Assembly (NCBI GenBank): GCA_027484445.1
Contig: JAIXSY010000037.1
Coordinates: forward strand, 85,268 to 149,267
Direction of reading: 5' to 3'
Origin: Verrucomicrobiaceae bacterium
Lineage (GTDB): Bacteria; Verrucomicrobiota; Verrucomicrobiia; Verrucomicrobiales; Verrucomicrobiaceae
Length of the DNA: 64,000 bases
In this document: piece by piece, positions 10,901-17,996 of the stretch
How the letters are laid out: each line of letters opens with the position of its first letter
Numbering within the stretch: position 1 is the first letter of the stretch
Notes under the pieces: model-generated
Databases searched by the model: none
Told to the model about the DNA's origin: nothing
The model's input: only the letters and a program-made list of their open reading frames with translations
Made by a program: the position numbers and the translations under genes

Positions 10901-12387
10901 ACCAGCATCCCATCCAACAGCGACCCATTCGAGTGCCTCTGGCTGGAATCATTAACTTGCCTGCTGTTTCGATACGCCCTGCGATTCCAAATGCTGGCTC
11001 GGTGAGCCTGAATCAAACGGCGCTTTCTTGGAGTGGCTTGCCAACAGCAGCAAGCTACGATGTGTATTTGGGCACGGATGCTGAGTTGGTTCAAAAGGCA
11101 GGTATCCTTACTTCTGGGATCTATCGTTTGAACACAACAGGTGTGTCTTACACGTTACCGCAGGAGACTCTCCAGCTAGGAATGACCTATTACTGGCGCA
11201 TTGATGCCAAAGCACCCGATGGAAGTGCGCAACGAGGTGAGGTTTGGAGTTTCACCGTGGCACCCATTCATGGCACCTTGGTGAACTCAACGGCTGCTTG
11301 CTTCCCTGGGGGCACGGTTCAAAACACACTGAATCTCACCACTGCTGAAAGTGCCACGTCATGGACTTTATCAGAAACTGCCCCTTGGCTGAGTTTGTCA
11401 CAGTCGAGTGGTTCAGGATCTAGGCAGGTGGCGCTCACTTACACAGCGGGCAGTCTAGCTCGTGGGACTTACACCACACAACTGACGCTTCGCTCAGGCT
11501 CACACCAGATCGACATTCCTCTGACGCTTCGGGTGCTAGGCTCGCTGAATCTTGTGAAGATGGTGCCTGATCCATCCTTGCCCGTGATCTATGGGCTTCA
11601 CACAGAGGTTCAGACTTCAGAAAGTTTCATGCTTTGGATTCATCCTGCGACAGCTGCCATTCAGCATGTTGTTCCTGTAAGTTGGGAGGTGAGGGACTTC
11701 ATCGTTCAAGCTCATGATGATCGACTTTACTTGTTGCGATCAAATGGCGCGAACGTGGCTGTGCTTCAGCGGCAGCAAGATCGTGCGATCACGTCTCAGT
11801 GGGCTACAGGCTTGACTGCCACGCAGATTTTTAATGCACCAATAGGTCGGCTTTTGTTGCTGACTTCTGCGGGCACCCTTCGTCTCTACCACAGCACTTT
11901 AGGAGGTCAGGTGGGCGCTGCAAGATCAGTGCCGATTGGCAGCACTGTTGTTGGATCTTCGGATGGAAGATTTGTTCTCACCGCATCATCGCTCGGACTA
12001 TCGAGTAGTCTCTTGACGCGCTTTGACCTCACTTCTACCGCCATTAGCACTGCGATGAGTGCCACTGTTCTTACCCCTTTTTCGAATGTTCTGATCGTGT
12101 CAGGAGATGGTAATCGAGCCTTTTATGCAGGGCTTCCCTATGATGCGACAAGTTTGTCATCTCTTGGGAATCGAATCACAGCAGCTCCAATCTTGGGAAC
12201 TTCATGGACAGGTCATGTCGTATGGTCGGCCAATCAGGCAATCGATTCGTCAACAGGCACGGTCTTGAGCACTTATGCTAGTGATGCTCAGTTGTTGACC
12301 TCAACCCCGAATCAGACACATCTGCTTCGCTATCAGTCGAGCACCAACAGCCTTGTCAGTCAGCCAGTGCCCTCTCCAGCTCCTTGA
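1990..12387 (+). CDS. Giant subtilisin-like (S8) protease with Ig-like/ASH repeats
   Basis: 3465 residues. An N-terminal hydrophobic segment (residues about 11-30, LCIGIVITMIVAWWLAGG) suggests export. A complete S8 catalytic domain follows: D277 in GVIDTGID, H332 in NNHGTHCAGT, oxyanion N423 in TAAGND, and S491 in NGTSMATPHVAGA. After it come a CARDB-like segment, a carboxypeptidase-regulatory-like fold (about 678-750, GRVFDTAKGTPLEGAVV), many Ig-like ASH/HYDIN-type repeats (recurring NxGxxPL and LRVTPSEL motifs), two copies of a 190-residue domain (about 1703-1890 and 2344-2530), BACON-like WLSLS repeats, and beta-propeller-like segments toward the C-terminus. No sortase, PEP-CTERM or T9SS signal was recognised. 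Probably a secreted or surface protease. The upstream terminator suggests its own promoter. The S8 call is certain; the repeat families are by pattern. Confidence 0.93.
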   Translation: MNFPFGKLRPLGLCIGIVITMIVAWWLAGGSGRVGEGKVTSVGHDLRPLSDASKVPSPEVNPAAFAKEKKASLGGAKVPVTPVQLSPFQEQLVRRSSLLDRRRFAAVGSEPARELRLWRTSFKYPLVREETWLAQDAQGQEVVVRREFSVADHAMVRFPEAFSAIEIKAWAQRRGFHLRHALRAVPIWLVSSQEANLGTAEKIIAAFQQDFPDAKSAIAERDYLLFPSLMPNDSSVGLLWGMNNTGQTGGVVDADIDAPEAWDLATGSRQVLVGVIDTGIDRGHPDLAANLWQNPREIPGNRVDDDGNGFVDDTHGWDFFSDDNDPSDENNHGTHCAGTIGGVGNNQSGVVGVCWQVSMVGIRFLGPNGGTTSDAVDSIHYARQLQVNLTSNSWGGGGYSALLQSAIQQAETAGQLFVTAAGNDGLNSDLTPNYPSGYPVGNIIAVAASTDRDTRASFSNYGATTVDLAAPGDDIYSTIRSSGYASFNGTSMATPHVAGAAALLLSVAPDLSVADLKSKLMTSVDRLPAFATTTVSGGRLNLARLIQEAAGPRPLVQVIQVSEAEAGGNGDGVLNPGETLDLFFQVTNRGSEVAQNVSVTIRPVLAGSAFTVLRGDLPVGTIASGTSFVSPTSFQVRSAANSLTPLAEELEIVVRYGSPLQVLTQRYSLYLLTSSFVQGRVFDTAKGTPLEGAVVRFSGPSTRTATTDSDGRYRVLLTDGNYQANALSAGYLTSAAVAVNVPPSRTELNFSLGVPQLTITPNHLEETLYSGRKSTRRVELRNQGSAPLTWSLRFTRQPTTEGQITSFTLPEREIDPDQFNADTGVRSFFKSSRVETLAALDAPLVSLKGVKVGMLASTWERNVFSEDLRARGAQILTVSSPLTAIALSELDVLIVDDAIRDLSTDDLNQIRARVTGGMGLLCEADDSASMSSINQLFQGTGITAFSDGFRDVTFTDIRPHPMTAGVGTLVQYSVGAYAVTSQLPETLVGAGVNRAHAALTRLGSGLMFFIGNEITDEANFVTGDGRLFANQIVDGLAAEPGWIKASPALGSLPPGGTQQVDVSLDSALLSAGEHEAFGAFLTNIPDEGGQVLPVSLKVVEAPQISFSPSNVNFESVVQGVPAVRQLTITNRGPVPLEVNRIELVGEGAEYFQVQPATAFALPTLASQTLSIALASNAPFKQVRAELRLFSNDPTGSPIAVQILGQRQLPPDLQLSPENIGFVFREMQKGVASLTLRNRGKGPLHWNASLADNAGRSPAWAQLSEVSGTDFPGSNRHIRIWLDSAKLSVGEHTCTFTLTSNDADRPSWSVPVSLRVQPIPILQMQTVHDAGEVRMGQSKRFEVYLHNLGSAPLVLSSALVLSSSFRCVSGIPMTIPARSGMALNFEFHPRSTAGRHQALAAFLTNAPSGPIRFRLTGTAKIGPRLALSPSALSLNLPAGTEQVRWVRVTNTGDEPMSWSFQSEDKVDWLKLDGEPSILQPGKFNLVGLRMNTHLLEPGIKTTTLAFKKENEGMDTSMQVRLSITRSASLAVTPRTIHISRAWAGHVEASSFVCENLGNQPLTILSLRASHPRLSLSGASLALPRVLQPGERLEVPFQFTIDKVGQYADAFFITSSLAPNRPVRLPVTSQVLAPPVLRVTPSELDMTVEPGAESSADLGIENVGGDVLTWKGRVSQGTGPAADLSNLLNRVESSPSTLTGLLSNSRAFTGGTTGSSIEDGGDNRYDTGNIISTDLFPERRLDYSDGVLAQHSLFGARGRYFTLKTGPLWMCAADLDGVSRFVISGGLGADGAGRVGGGQITRTVAGVTYRGFYKRVAGASVPSVNHLIIVQQQDGLQQRYDENNTDSDFHEVSGLAGSVRLYYLMFGLSSGLAYSEQSFGVLMETFLREMVHAESPDWLTMSLMEGQATAGQMSRSKLTLSPAQLLPGIYTAAVHLETNSPSTSAARVPVTLRVPSRVRLQIKPDQLHFPDTFLGSTSQFVCTLSNPGNQALEIAELFSNSPAYQISDWQTPAVIPRGGKASFQLVFKPDGVGAFPAELVLRSNSHQQPELRLPLSGRCLRGPALQLDPMEITAVVEPGSSSIVPLNLSNTGDALLAWSAQPSMSLVGQVAIAPASGTALSGASQNLSLGILTMATSSPGLTQGSIRFTSNDTARRVYDLPVRFTVNSRPRGALSRTDLVFGQVMVGASASSTVQIRNTGNATLRVSAVRNDSLAFSIEGVSFPRDIPVGGSLTLPFRFSPMEVTASKAEFRFALDSPALPSELLLRVTGEGVAPPILNVQPATEIDFTLKQGQTQVVPLSVKNEGGSLLIWQAQVKDRSIPSGALSEVLQRVDDTSQELGELIPDRFLFQDGVTGTSILDGGDDMYDSGNYLSTNLGRSIPYSDGSITTSSQIGAGGNYFTRKRDGWFLFVADFGSQVTEFSITGNLGADGEGSVDAAVMDRSYHGRDYVGYFKSVHSASGDASVNHLIITERRPGLYRTHSPNSDLDDHALYGLSGGRVYYLLFSRDSGLPVDDALARQIMDFFLERIALVPVQSWVSVSPTSGSVVRSASSPVNVTLQTQALPVGLHTAKVEFSGNAPGAAAIEIPLKLTVLEPDLSVSPQRFEWSQMHQATSQPSRLSITARPGLSPSWTAMSNVNWLSLSRTRGIGSAEIDLTSDSTLQPGSYSAKVTVVSDVDGTSITIPVTVMVHATAYTQFFTDYRQPSRILGLVRGQLGQPSLLVGLDSGTLAASRPLTLPPDITDADLTTEGSRLYAISFAEKTITEVDLDSWQITRSQTLPLTLDAGSADPYHYDVEAGRPGIVYYTDALAQPELHVFDFENGHDLSRFKLNNGAGVADFNVSPDGNFMHVISQSSWSGAGTASVARINSSGTTLVQTHLANQAIPALPIRAGIFLSASRDAFYTRAYRHTPLLDSRQDYSRAASIVATSAYGHALVFSDALVESVAGTTLASLPSGIQAAAFSATQNALIYQHPIQQRPIRVPLAGIINLPAVSIRPAIPNAGSVSLNQTALSWSGLPTAASYDVYLGTDAELVQKAGILTSGIYRLNTTGVSYTLPQETLQLGMTYYWRIDAKAPDGSAQRGEVWSFTVAPIHGTLVNSTAACFPGGTVQNTLNLTTAESATSWTLSETAPWLSLSQSSGSGSRQVALTYTAGSLARGTYTTQLTLRSGSHQIDIPLTLRVLGSLNLVKMVPDPSLPVIYGLHTEVQTSESFMLWIHPATAAIQHVVPVSWEVRDFIVQAHDDRLYLLRSNGANVAVLQRQQDRAITSQWATGLTATQIFNAPIGRLLLLTSAGTLRLYHSTLGGQVGAARSVPIGSTVVGSSDGRFVLTASSLGLSSSLLTRFDLTSTAISTAMSATVLTPFSNVLIVSGDGNRAFYAGLPYDATSLSSLGNRITAAPILGTSWTGHVVWSANQAIDSSTGTVLSTYASDAQLLTSTPNQTHLLRYQSSTNSLVSQPVPSPAP

Positions 12388-12444
12388 GGGATGTCTGTTT
12401 TCTTGCTTGTCCAAGTTTACAAGAACAACGAAAACCTAGCCAGG

Positions 12445-13176
12445 ATGAAGCTCGAAAATCAACTCTGTGTCATTACAGGAGCCGCACGTGGCATTGGATT
12501 TGCCACGGCACGCAAGCTTTTGCTGCATGGAGCTAAGGTGGCTCTTCTCGATCAGGATGCAGGTGCCCTTGAGGCTGCCGAGGCCCAATTGGCATCTCCA
12601 GATCGAGTACGGATTTTCCGTTGTGATGTGACCCGAGCAGATGAAGTCCAAGCTGCTGCTCAAGCTGCGGCAGTGGAGTTGCCCATTCGGGTGTGGATCA
12701 ACAATGCAGGTCTCGCGAGACATCGCTGGATCCAAGATTATAGCGAGGCAGAGATCGACTTAATGCTCGCCGTGAATCTGAAAGGCACCATCTTGGGTTC
12801 CCAGGCAGCTCTTCGTGCCATGATTCCCCTGAGAGCAGGCCACATCATCAATGTCATCTCTACTGCTAGTCTGCGCGGCATTCCGAGTGAGACCGTGTAC
12901 TCCGCAGCGAAGTGGGGTGTGCGTGGGTTCACCCAAGGTCTCGCTGAAGAGGCCGCACCTCATCGCATTCGTGTCACAGCTCTGCTGCCTGGTGGCGTTG
13001 ATACGGCGTTTTGGGATTATGCCTCTGATCGAGTCGCGCCTCGAAAACTCTTTCTTCAACCAGATCATATTGCCGATGGCATTCTTCGCTGTTTGGAAAT
13101 GGATGACATCTGCGTGCCGCGTGAGCTTGTGCTTCGTGCTTTGGATGACAGTGACTTTTCAGTGAAGCCTGATTGA
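12445..13176 (+). CDS. SDR-family oxidoreductase
   Basis: Classical short-chain dehydrogenase of 243 residues from this start. It has the cofactor motif TGAARGIG (residues 11-18), the structural NNAG motif, a catalytic Ser in NVISTAS, and YSAAK with the active-site Tyr and Lys. It probably interconverts an alcohol and a carbonyl with NAD(P)(H); the substrate cannot be read from sequence. The frame also has an ATG at 12391, but the extra 18 residues precede the usual first beta strand, so the inner ATG with MKLENQLCVITGAA is preferred. Neither start has a strong ribosome binding site. It begins within 60 bases of the giant gene's stop. Confidence 0.88.
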   Translation: MKLENQLCVITGAARGIGFATARKLLLHGAKVALLDQDAGALEAAEAQLASPDRVRIFRCDVTRADEVQAAAQAAAVELPIRVWINNAGLARHRWIQDYSEAEIDLMLAVNLKGTILGSQAALRAMIPLRAGHIINVISTASLRGIPSETVYSAAKWGVRGFTQGLAEEAAPHRIRVTALLPGGVDTAFWDYASDRVAPRKLFLQPDHIADGILRCLEMDDICVPRELVLRALDDSDFSVKPD

Positions 13177-13293
13177 GTCTCGCGTTGCATTTCGGGCCAG
13201 TCATGAGGGTTGGGCGTCATGAAGTTAATGACTGTTCTTGCTTTTTGATTTTGTTGGAAGGCCTGTGTGTCTTTCGCAGTTCGTCGTGTTCAC

Positions 13294-14850
13294 ATGCGCT
13301 TCCTTGTTTCTCTCTTCGCTCTTTGCCCTCTGTTTTCCACTTTTTCAGCAGAGCCCTTGAACGTGCTTTTTATCGCTGTTGATGACTTGCGGCCTGACCT
13401 AGGATGCTATGGCGTGAAGCACGCGAAGACCCCGAATATCGACCGGCTCGCAGCTCCTGGTATGGTTTTTGATCACGCATACTGCGCTCAGGCGGTATGC
13501 AGTCCATCACGCACGGCGATTTTGACTGGGCTGCGTCCAGATTCGACGAAGGTATGAGACCTCGATACTCATTTCCGGGATGCTCAACCGCTTTGCGTTA
13601 CATTGCCTCAGCATTTCCGCTTGAACGGCTACCACACCTCAGGGTTAGGTATGATTGAGCATCATGGCTTTGAAGATGGCCCCTTCTGGACTGAGCCACG
13701 CTGGTTTCCGAGTGGACAGATCGTGAAAGTGGATGAGCAGGACTGGACGAAACGTAGCATCACTTCATTTGATGGGGCGAAGAGTGAGTTTGCAAATCCG
13801 CTTCAAGACGTCACGAAACGCAAGGGCGGTAAAGCAGGCAAAAAAGGCCCAGCTTATGAAGTCAGTCCGAAAGCTGAAGATGAACTGCCTGATGGTGCTG
13901 GAGCTGCGGAGGCTGTGAAGCGACTTGCCGCACTCAAAGCGGCGGGAAAGCCTTTCTTCTTCGGGGTTGGTTTGGTGAAGCCGCATCTTCCCTTTGTTGC
14001 GCCGAAGAAGTTTTGGGACATGAATGATCCCAAGAAGATTCCTGGCCCCTCGTTTGAAACCTATCCCCAGGGCACGCCTGAATTTGTGGGCCATACAAAC
14101 GGGTAGATGCATGGGTATCCCAGTGTCCCTCAGGGCAATCCCATTCCTGATGACTTCGCGAAAGTGCTGTGGCACGGTTACAATGCCTGCATCAGCTAAA
14201 CCGATGTGCAGATTGGCCGTGTTTTGGATGCACTCGACAAAGAAGGTCTTGCCGATAGTGCCGTCACCGTCTTGTGGGGGGAACACGGCTTATGACACAA
14301 GCACACAAACTTTGAAGCTGCCACACGTGCGCCGTTGCTGATTGCTGTTCCAAACAGCAGCACGGCTGGTCAACACTGCGCTGCGCCGGTTGAGTTCGTG
14401 GATGTTTATCCCACACTCGCTCACATTTGTGGTCTCAATGTGCCCCAAGGGCTTGTGGGTATCAGTTTGAAGCGTTACTTGGAGCATCCTGTGGCACCGA
14501 TGCAAAAGCCTGCCATCAGCGTTTATTCACCCACGTCGAAAAATCATGGTGGCAACCTGATGGGCTATAGCGTGCGCACTGAGCGGTGGCGCTGTACCTT
14601 CTGGCGGAAGCGCAACGCAGCTGACATGGGTTTTATCGAACTCTATGACGAGCAAAACGATCCTAACGAGCCGCGTGACCAACGCTACGATCGCCTCTAC
14701 CCTGGTAAACTAAAACTCACTGAGGCTGAATACCTTGCCGCGCAAGGTTCTGACAAAGGTGAGGCTAAGGCTCGTTTTGCGAAATTGGATGCCGATCAAG
14801 AAAGCTTTTTGAGTCGTGAGGACTTCATCCGCACTGGAAAGAGGAAGTGA
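13294..14850 (+). pseudogene. Sulfatase pseudogene (four in-frame stops, two deletions)
   Basis: The whole length matches the intact sulfatase at 31178-32995 in one frame, from a signal peptide (MRFLVSLFALCPLFSTFSA) to the EF-hand-like tail. The formylglycine motif CSPSR is intact. Four nonsense codons interrupt it: TGA at 13555 (Trp in the paralogue), TAG at 14104 (Glu), TAA at 14197 (Tyr) and TGA at 14293 (Trp). Two in-frame deletions are visible. One of 21 bp near 14282 removes seven residues including the WGDHGW metal/sulfate-site motif. One of 156 bp near 14668 lies between two DPNE-coding repeats. No frameshift was found. It cannot make a full-length enzyme by the standard code. Confidence 0.9.
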
Positions 14851-14856
14851 ACACGT

Positions 14857-16107
14857 TCACTCAAACCTCAGTGCTGCAATCGGATTCATGTGTGCTGCTT
14901 TCCGAGCGGGATAAAAACCAAAGAACACACCTACGGCGAAGCTGATGCTGAAGGACACAACCACGCTAGCCGTGGAGACGGTGGGATGAAAATTCGGGAT
15001 CATGCTAGCAGCGGTGCTCGCTGCATACCCAAGGCCTACTCCGATAGCTCCACCCATCAGACTGAGTGTGATCGACTCAATGAGAAATTGAAGCAGGATG
15101 TCACGAGGTTGAGCACCGACAGCGATTCGGGTGCCGATTTCACGGGTGCGCTCGGTGACACTCACCAGCATGATGTTCATGATCCCGATACCGCCCACCA
15201 GCAGGGACAGACCTGCGATGCCACCTAGCAGATAAGTGAGCATCGTGGTGATGCTTTCCACCGTGTCGGCTATTTCTTTTTGATTCACGATGTCGAAGTC
15301 ATTCTTGCGACCAGCCGCAAGCTGATGTCGCTGACGTAGCAGGGCCGTGATCTGCTCTTCCGCAGTGCTCATGAACTCAGCGCTTTGGATCTGTAGCGTT
15401 AGAAGACGTGGATACTTGTCACCCGTGAGCTGTCGCATGGCTGTGGTGTAAGGAATGACAATCCGGTCATCCTGGTTGGCGCCGCCCATGCCTGCGCCCT
15501 TGCTTTCGAGCAGCCCAATGATGGTGAACGGCATGTTTTTGACACGCAAAGTCTGACCCACGGGATCGATTGGGCCAAACAACTCGCGTGCGGTGCGTGA
15601 TCCGATCACAGCCACACGCGCTGAGCTTCGCAGTTCGCGCTCGGTGAACATGTTGCCGCGCTCTAGCGACCAATCCCTGATTTTCAGGTAGTCGGGGGAC
15701 TCACCCGCAATCGTGGTGCTCCAGTTGCGGCCATTCGCCACGGCTTGTGCATTGAAGGTGACTTCAGGACTTGCTGCCTTCACACTTTTGATTTCGCGGC
15801 AGATAGCTTCCACATCTTGCAGCGTGAGGTAGTTCGATTCACTTTTGCCAGCTGAGGCAGCATTTGTTCGGCGACTTTTGGAGAAAACAATCAGCAAGTT
15901 AGAACCTAATGAGGTGATCTGATCTTGAATCCGCTGCTGCGTGCCACGGCCAATCGCCATGATGGTGACTACCGAGGCCACGCCGATGATGATGCCCAGA
16001 GCGGTGAGTGTGCTGCGCATTTTGTTCCGTTGCAGAGCGCGAATCGCAATGATCGAAGTAAGCCCGGTTCTCAGCAGAGATGCGGTGATTGTCGAGAAAA
16101 GTTTCAT
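14857..16107 (-). CDS. MacB-like ABC transporter permease (FtsX family)
   Basis: 416 residues. MacB-type permease topology: an N-terminal transmembrane helix (TLTALGIIIGVASVVTIMAIG), a large periplasmic MacB_PCD domain (about 50-280), and three C-terminal helices including LLVGGIGIMNIMLVSVTERT and REIGTRIAVGA, the FtsX signature. It is the membrane subunit of a tripartite efflux or lipid/peptide export pump. Its start overlaps the stop of the ATPase gene by four bases (ATGA), so the two are translationally coupled. ATPase and permease are separate polypeptides here, whereas E. coli MacB is fused. Substrate unknown. Confidence 0.9.
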   Translation of the reverse strand: MKLFSTITASLLRTGLTSIIAIRALQRNKMRSTLTALGIIIGVASVVTIMAIGRGTQQRIQDQITSLGSNLLIVFSKSRRTNAASAGKSESNYLTLQDVEAICREIKSVKAASPEVTFNAQAVANGRNWSTTIAGESPDYLKIRDWSLERGNMFTERELRSSARVAVIGSRTARELFGPIDPVGQTLRVKNMPFTIIGLLESKGAGMGGANQDDRIVIPYTTAMRQLTGDKYPRLLTLQIQSAEFMSTAEEQITALLRQRHQLAAGRKNDFDIVNQKEIADTVESITTMLTYLLGGIAGLSLLVGGIGIMNIMLVSVTERTREIGTRIAVGAQPRDILLQFLIESITLSLMGGAIGVGLGYAASTAASMIPNFHPTVSTASVVVSFSISFAVGVFFGFYPARKAAHMNPIAALRFE

Positions 16108-16865
16108 GCGAGTTGGGCATGCGATTCGGAGGCGTCTAGCATGGCGGTTTGCTCATGGGCCATCATGCGTGAGGCATTCGTCTCGTCTCGAATGACCTGA
16201 CCATCCCGCATGACAATGATACGTTTGCAGTAAGCAGCGATGTCAAGCTCATGCGTTACCATCACGACCGTAATGCCTGCTTCGTTCAATGACTGAAACA
16301 AGCCCATGACCTCAATGCTAGTGCGTGTGTCCAGATTACCAGTGGGTTCATCTGCCAGCACAAGTTCGGGTTCATTCACTAGAGCACGGGCAATCGCCAC
16401 GCGCTGCTGCTGGCCACCAGAAAGTTGGTTGGGATGATTGTAGAGTCGATCGCCGAGTCCGACTTTGTTCAAAGCGGCGATCGCACGCTGGCGACGCTTA
16501 CGTAAACTCACATGAGGACTGGTGTAAAGAAGGGGCAGTTCCACATTTTCACAAGCTGTGGTGCGCGAGAGTAGATTGAAGCTCTGAAAAACAAAGCCGA
16601 TCTTTCGGTTTCGCAGTCGCGAAAGAGCCGCACGACTCAGGTGGGCAACATCCACACCATCCAGAAGATAGTGTCCATTGGTCGATTGATCCAGGCAGCC
16701 TAGGGTGTTCATCAGGGTGGACTTGCCTGAACCGCTAGCCCCCATGATGGCGACAAATTCGCCGCGTTGAATGCGCAAGTTGACACCCTTTACAGCCCAC
16801 ACTTGGACATCGCCTGTGCGGTAGATTTTTTGCAAATCCTTGAGTTCGATGATGACTGAATTCAT
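16104..16865 (-). CDS. MacB/LolD-type ABC transporter ATP-binding protein
   Basis: 253 residues. Walker A GASGSGKST (42-50), Q-loop FVFQSFNLL, signature LSGGQQQR, Walker B LVLADEPTGNLD and an H-loop His in VMVTHE are all present, so the ATPase should be active. The N-terminus (IELKDLQKIYRTGDVQVWAV) is typical of the MacB/LolD subfamily, as are the short Y-loop and the GNLD D-loop. It powers the FtsX-type permease encoded immediately downstream. The C-terminal 30 residues after VIRDE are an extension of no recognised type. Confidence 0.93.
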   Translation of the reverse strand: MNSVIIELKDLQKIYRTGDVQVWAVKGVNLRIQRGEFVAIMGASGSGKSTLMNTLGCLDQSTNGHYLLDGVDVAHLSRAALSRLRNRKIGFVFQSFNLLSRTTACENVELPLLYTSPHVSLRKRRQRAIAALNKVGLGDRLYNHPNQLSGGQQQRVAIARALVNEPELVLADEPTGNLDTRTSIEVMGLFQSLNEAGITVVMVTHELDIAAYCKRIIVMRDGQVIRDETNASRMMAHEQTAMLDASESHAQLA

Positions 16866-16868
16866 GGC

Positions 16869-17996
16869 TCACATCATGGGGGGAGGGCCTAGTTGCTCTT
16901 CTTGATTGCCGCCAAAGCTTGCTGTGACGACTCGGGCCAATGGCTCCAGACCCTCTAAGATCTCCGTCTCAGAGTTGTCTGTGATCCCTGTTGTCACAAG
17001 GACTGCTCGCAGCTTCGGCAGATCAGTTTTGCCTTCGAGCACGTAAAGGATCTGCTGTTTGCGCTGAAGTTTGACTTTGATATTGCCGGTCATCTGACTG
17101 CTTTCGGGAGGCGTGAAGCGCAGGGCTGTGTTCGGCACCTTGAGCACATCGTGACGTTCCGAGGTCAAGATGGCTACATCAGCGGTCATGCCAGGGAAAA
17201 GACGTTGCTCGGGGTTTTCCACGTCGATGAGCGTCTCGTAGGTGACCACGTTTTCGGTCGTCGTTGGTGCAATTCGCACCTGAACTACCTGTCCGGTGAA
17301 TACATCGTCTGGAAATGCATCCACTGTGAAATCCACAGGTTGGCCATTCTTGACTCGGCTAATGTCGGCCTCCGATACCGTGGCCGTGATCCGCATCTTT
17401 TTGATGTCTTGGGCGAGGGTGAATAGAACCGGAGTGCTCATGGCAGCCACGACGGTTTGCCCCACATCGACTTTTCTCGACACCACAACGCCATCCACGG
17501 GAGCCGTGATGCGGCAGAATCCCAGATCCGTTTTTGCTTGGTCGAGTGCTGCTTCTTGGATCGTCACCATAGCCTCGGCCTGAGTGAGTTCGGCCACTGC
17601 TTGCTCTACATCCAATTCTGTGGCAGCCCGCAGGGGCAGCAGTGATCGTTTGCGCTGCAAGTTCTGACGTTTCAGCGTTACGCTAGCGTGAGCGCTAGCG
17701 AGTTCACCCTCCGCAGCTTTGACTTTGGCGGCATAGATCGCTGTATCCAGCTCTGCGATGAGATCGCCACGCTTTACCACAGAGTTGAAATCTGCGTTCA
17801 GCTTCATGATCCGCCCTGACACCTGACAGCCTACATCCACGCTGACAATGGCTCCTAGCGTGCCACTGGCAGTGACGATGGCACGCAAGTGACCCCGAGA
17901 TACGCTCACGGTTTCATATTGCAGCTGTGCTGAGCTAGGTGGCTTGCAAGCAGATAGTGAGAAGAGTGATAGCAAGACGATGATTCGAGTGTTCAT
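16869..17996 (-). CDS. MacA-like periplasmic adaptor (HlyD/RND membrane-fusion protein)
   Basis: About 375 residues. The ATG at 17996 is preferred because a GGAGG ribosome binding site lies six bases upstream; the longer frame would begin with TTG at 18002. The N-terminus ends in a lipobox (LSLFSLSAC), so it is probably a lipoprotein. It then has a beta-barrel/lipoyl half motif (VDVGCQVSGRIMKLNADFNS), a helical hairpin (about 90-160), and the second lipoyl half (FCRITAPVDGVVVSRKVDVG), the standard adaptor layout. It bridges the MacB-like complex to the outer-membrane channel. Its start overlaps the end of the upstream channel gene by four bases. Confidence 0.9.
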   Translation of the reverse strand: MNTRIIVLLSLFSLSACKPPSSAQLQYETVSVSRGHLRAIVTASGTLGAIVSVDVGCQVSGRIMKLNADFNSVVKRGDLIAELDTAIYAAKVKAAEGELASAHASVTLKRQNLQRKRSLLPLRAATELDVEQAVAELTQAEAMVTIQEAALDQAKTDLGFCRITAPVDGVVVSRKVDVGQTVVAAMSTPVLFTLAQDIKKMRITATVSEADISRVKNGQPVDFTVDAFPDDVFTGQVVQVRIAPTTTENVVTYETLIDVENPEQRLFPGMTADVAILTSERHDVLKVPNTALRFTPPESSQMTGNIKVKLQRKQQILYVLEGKTDLPKLRAVLVTTGITDNSETEILEGLEPLARVVTASFGGNQEEQLGPPPMM

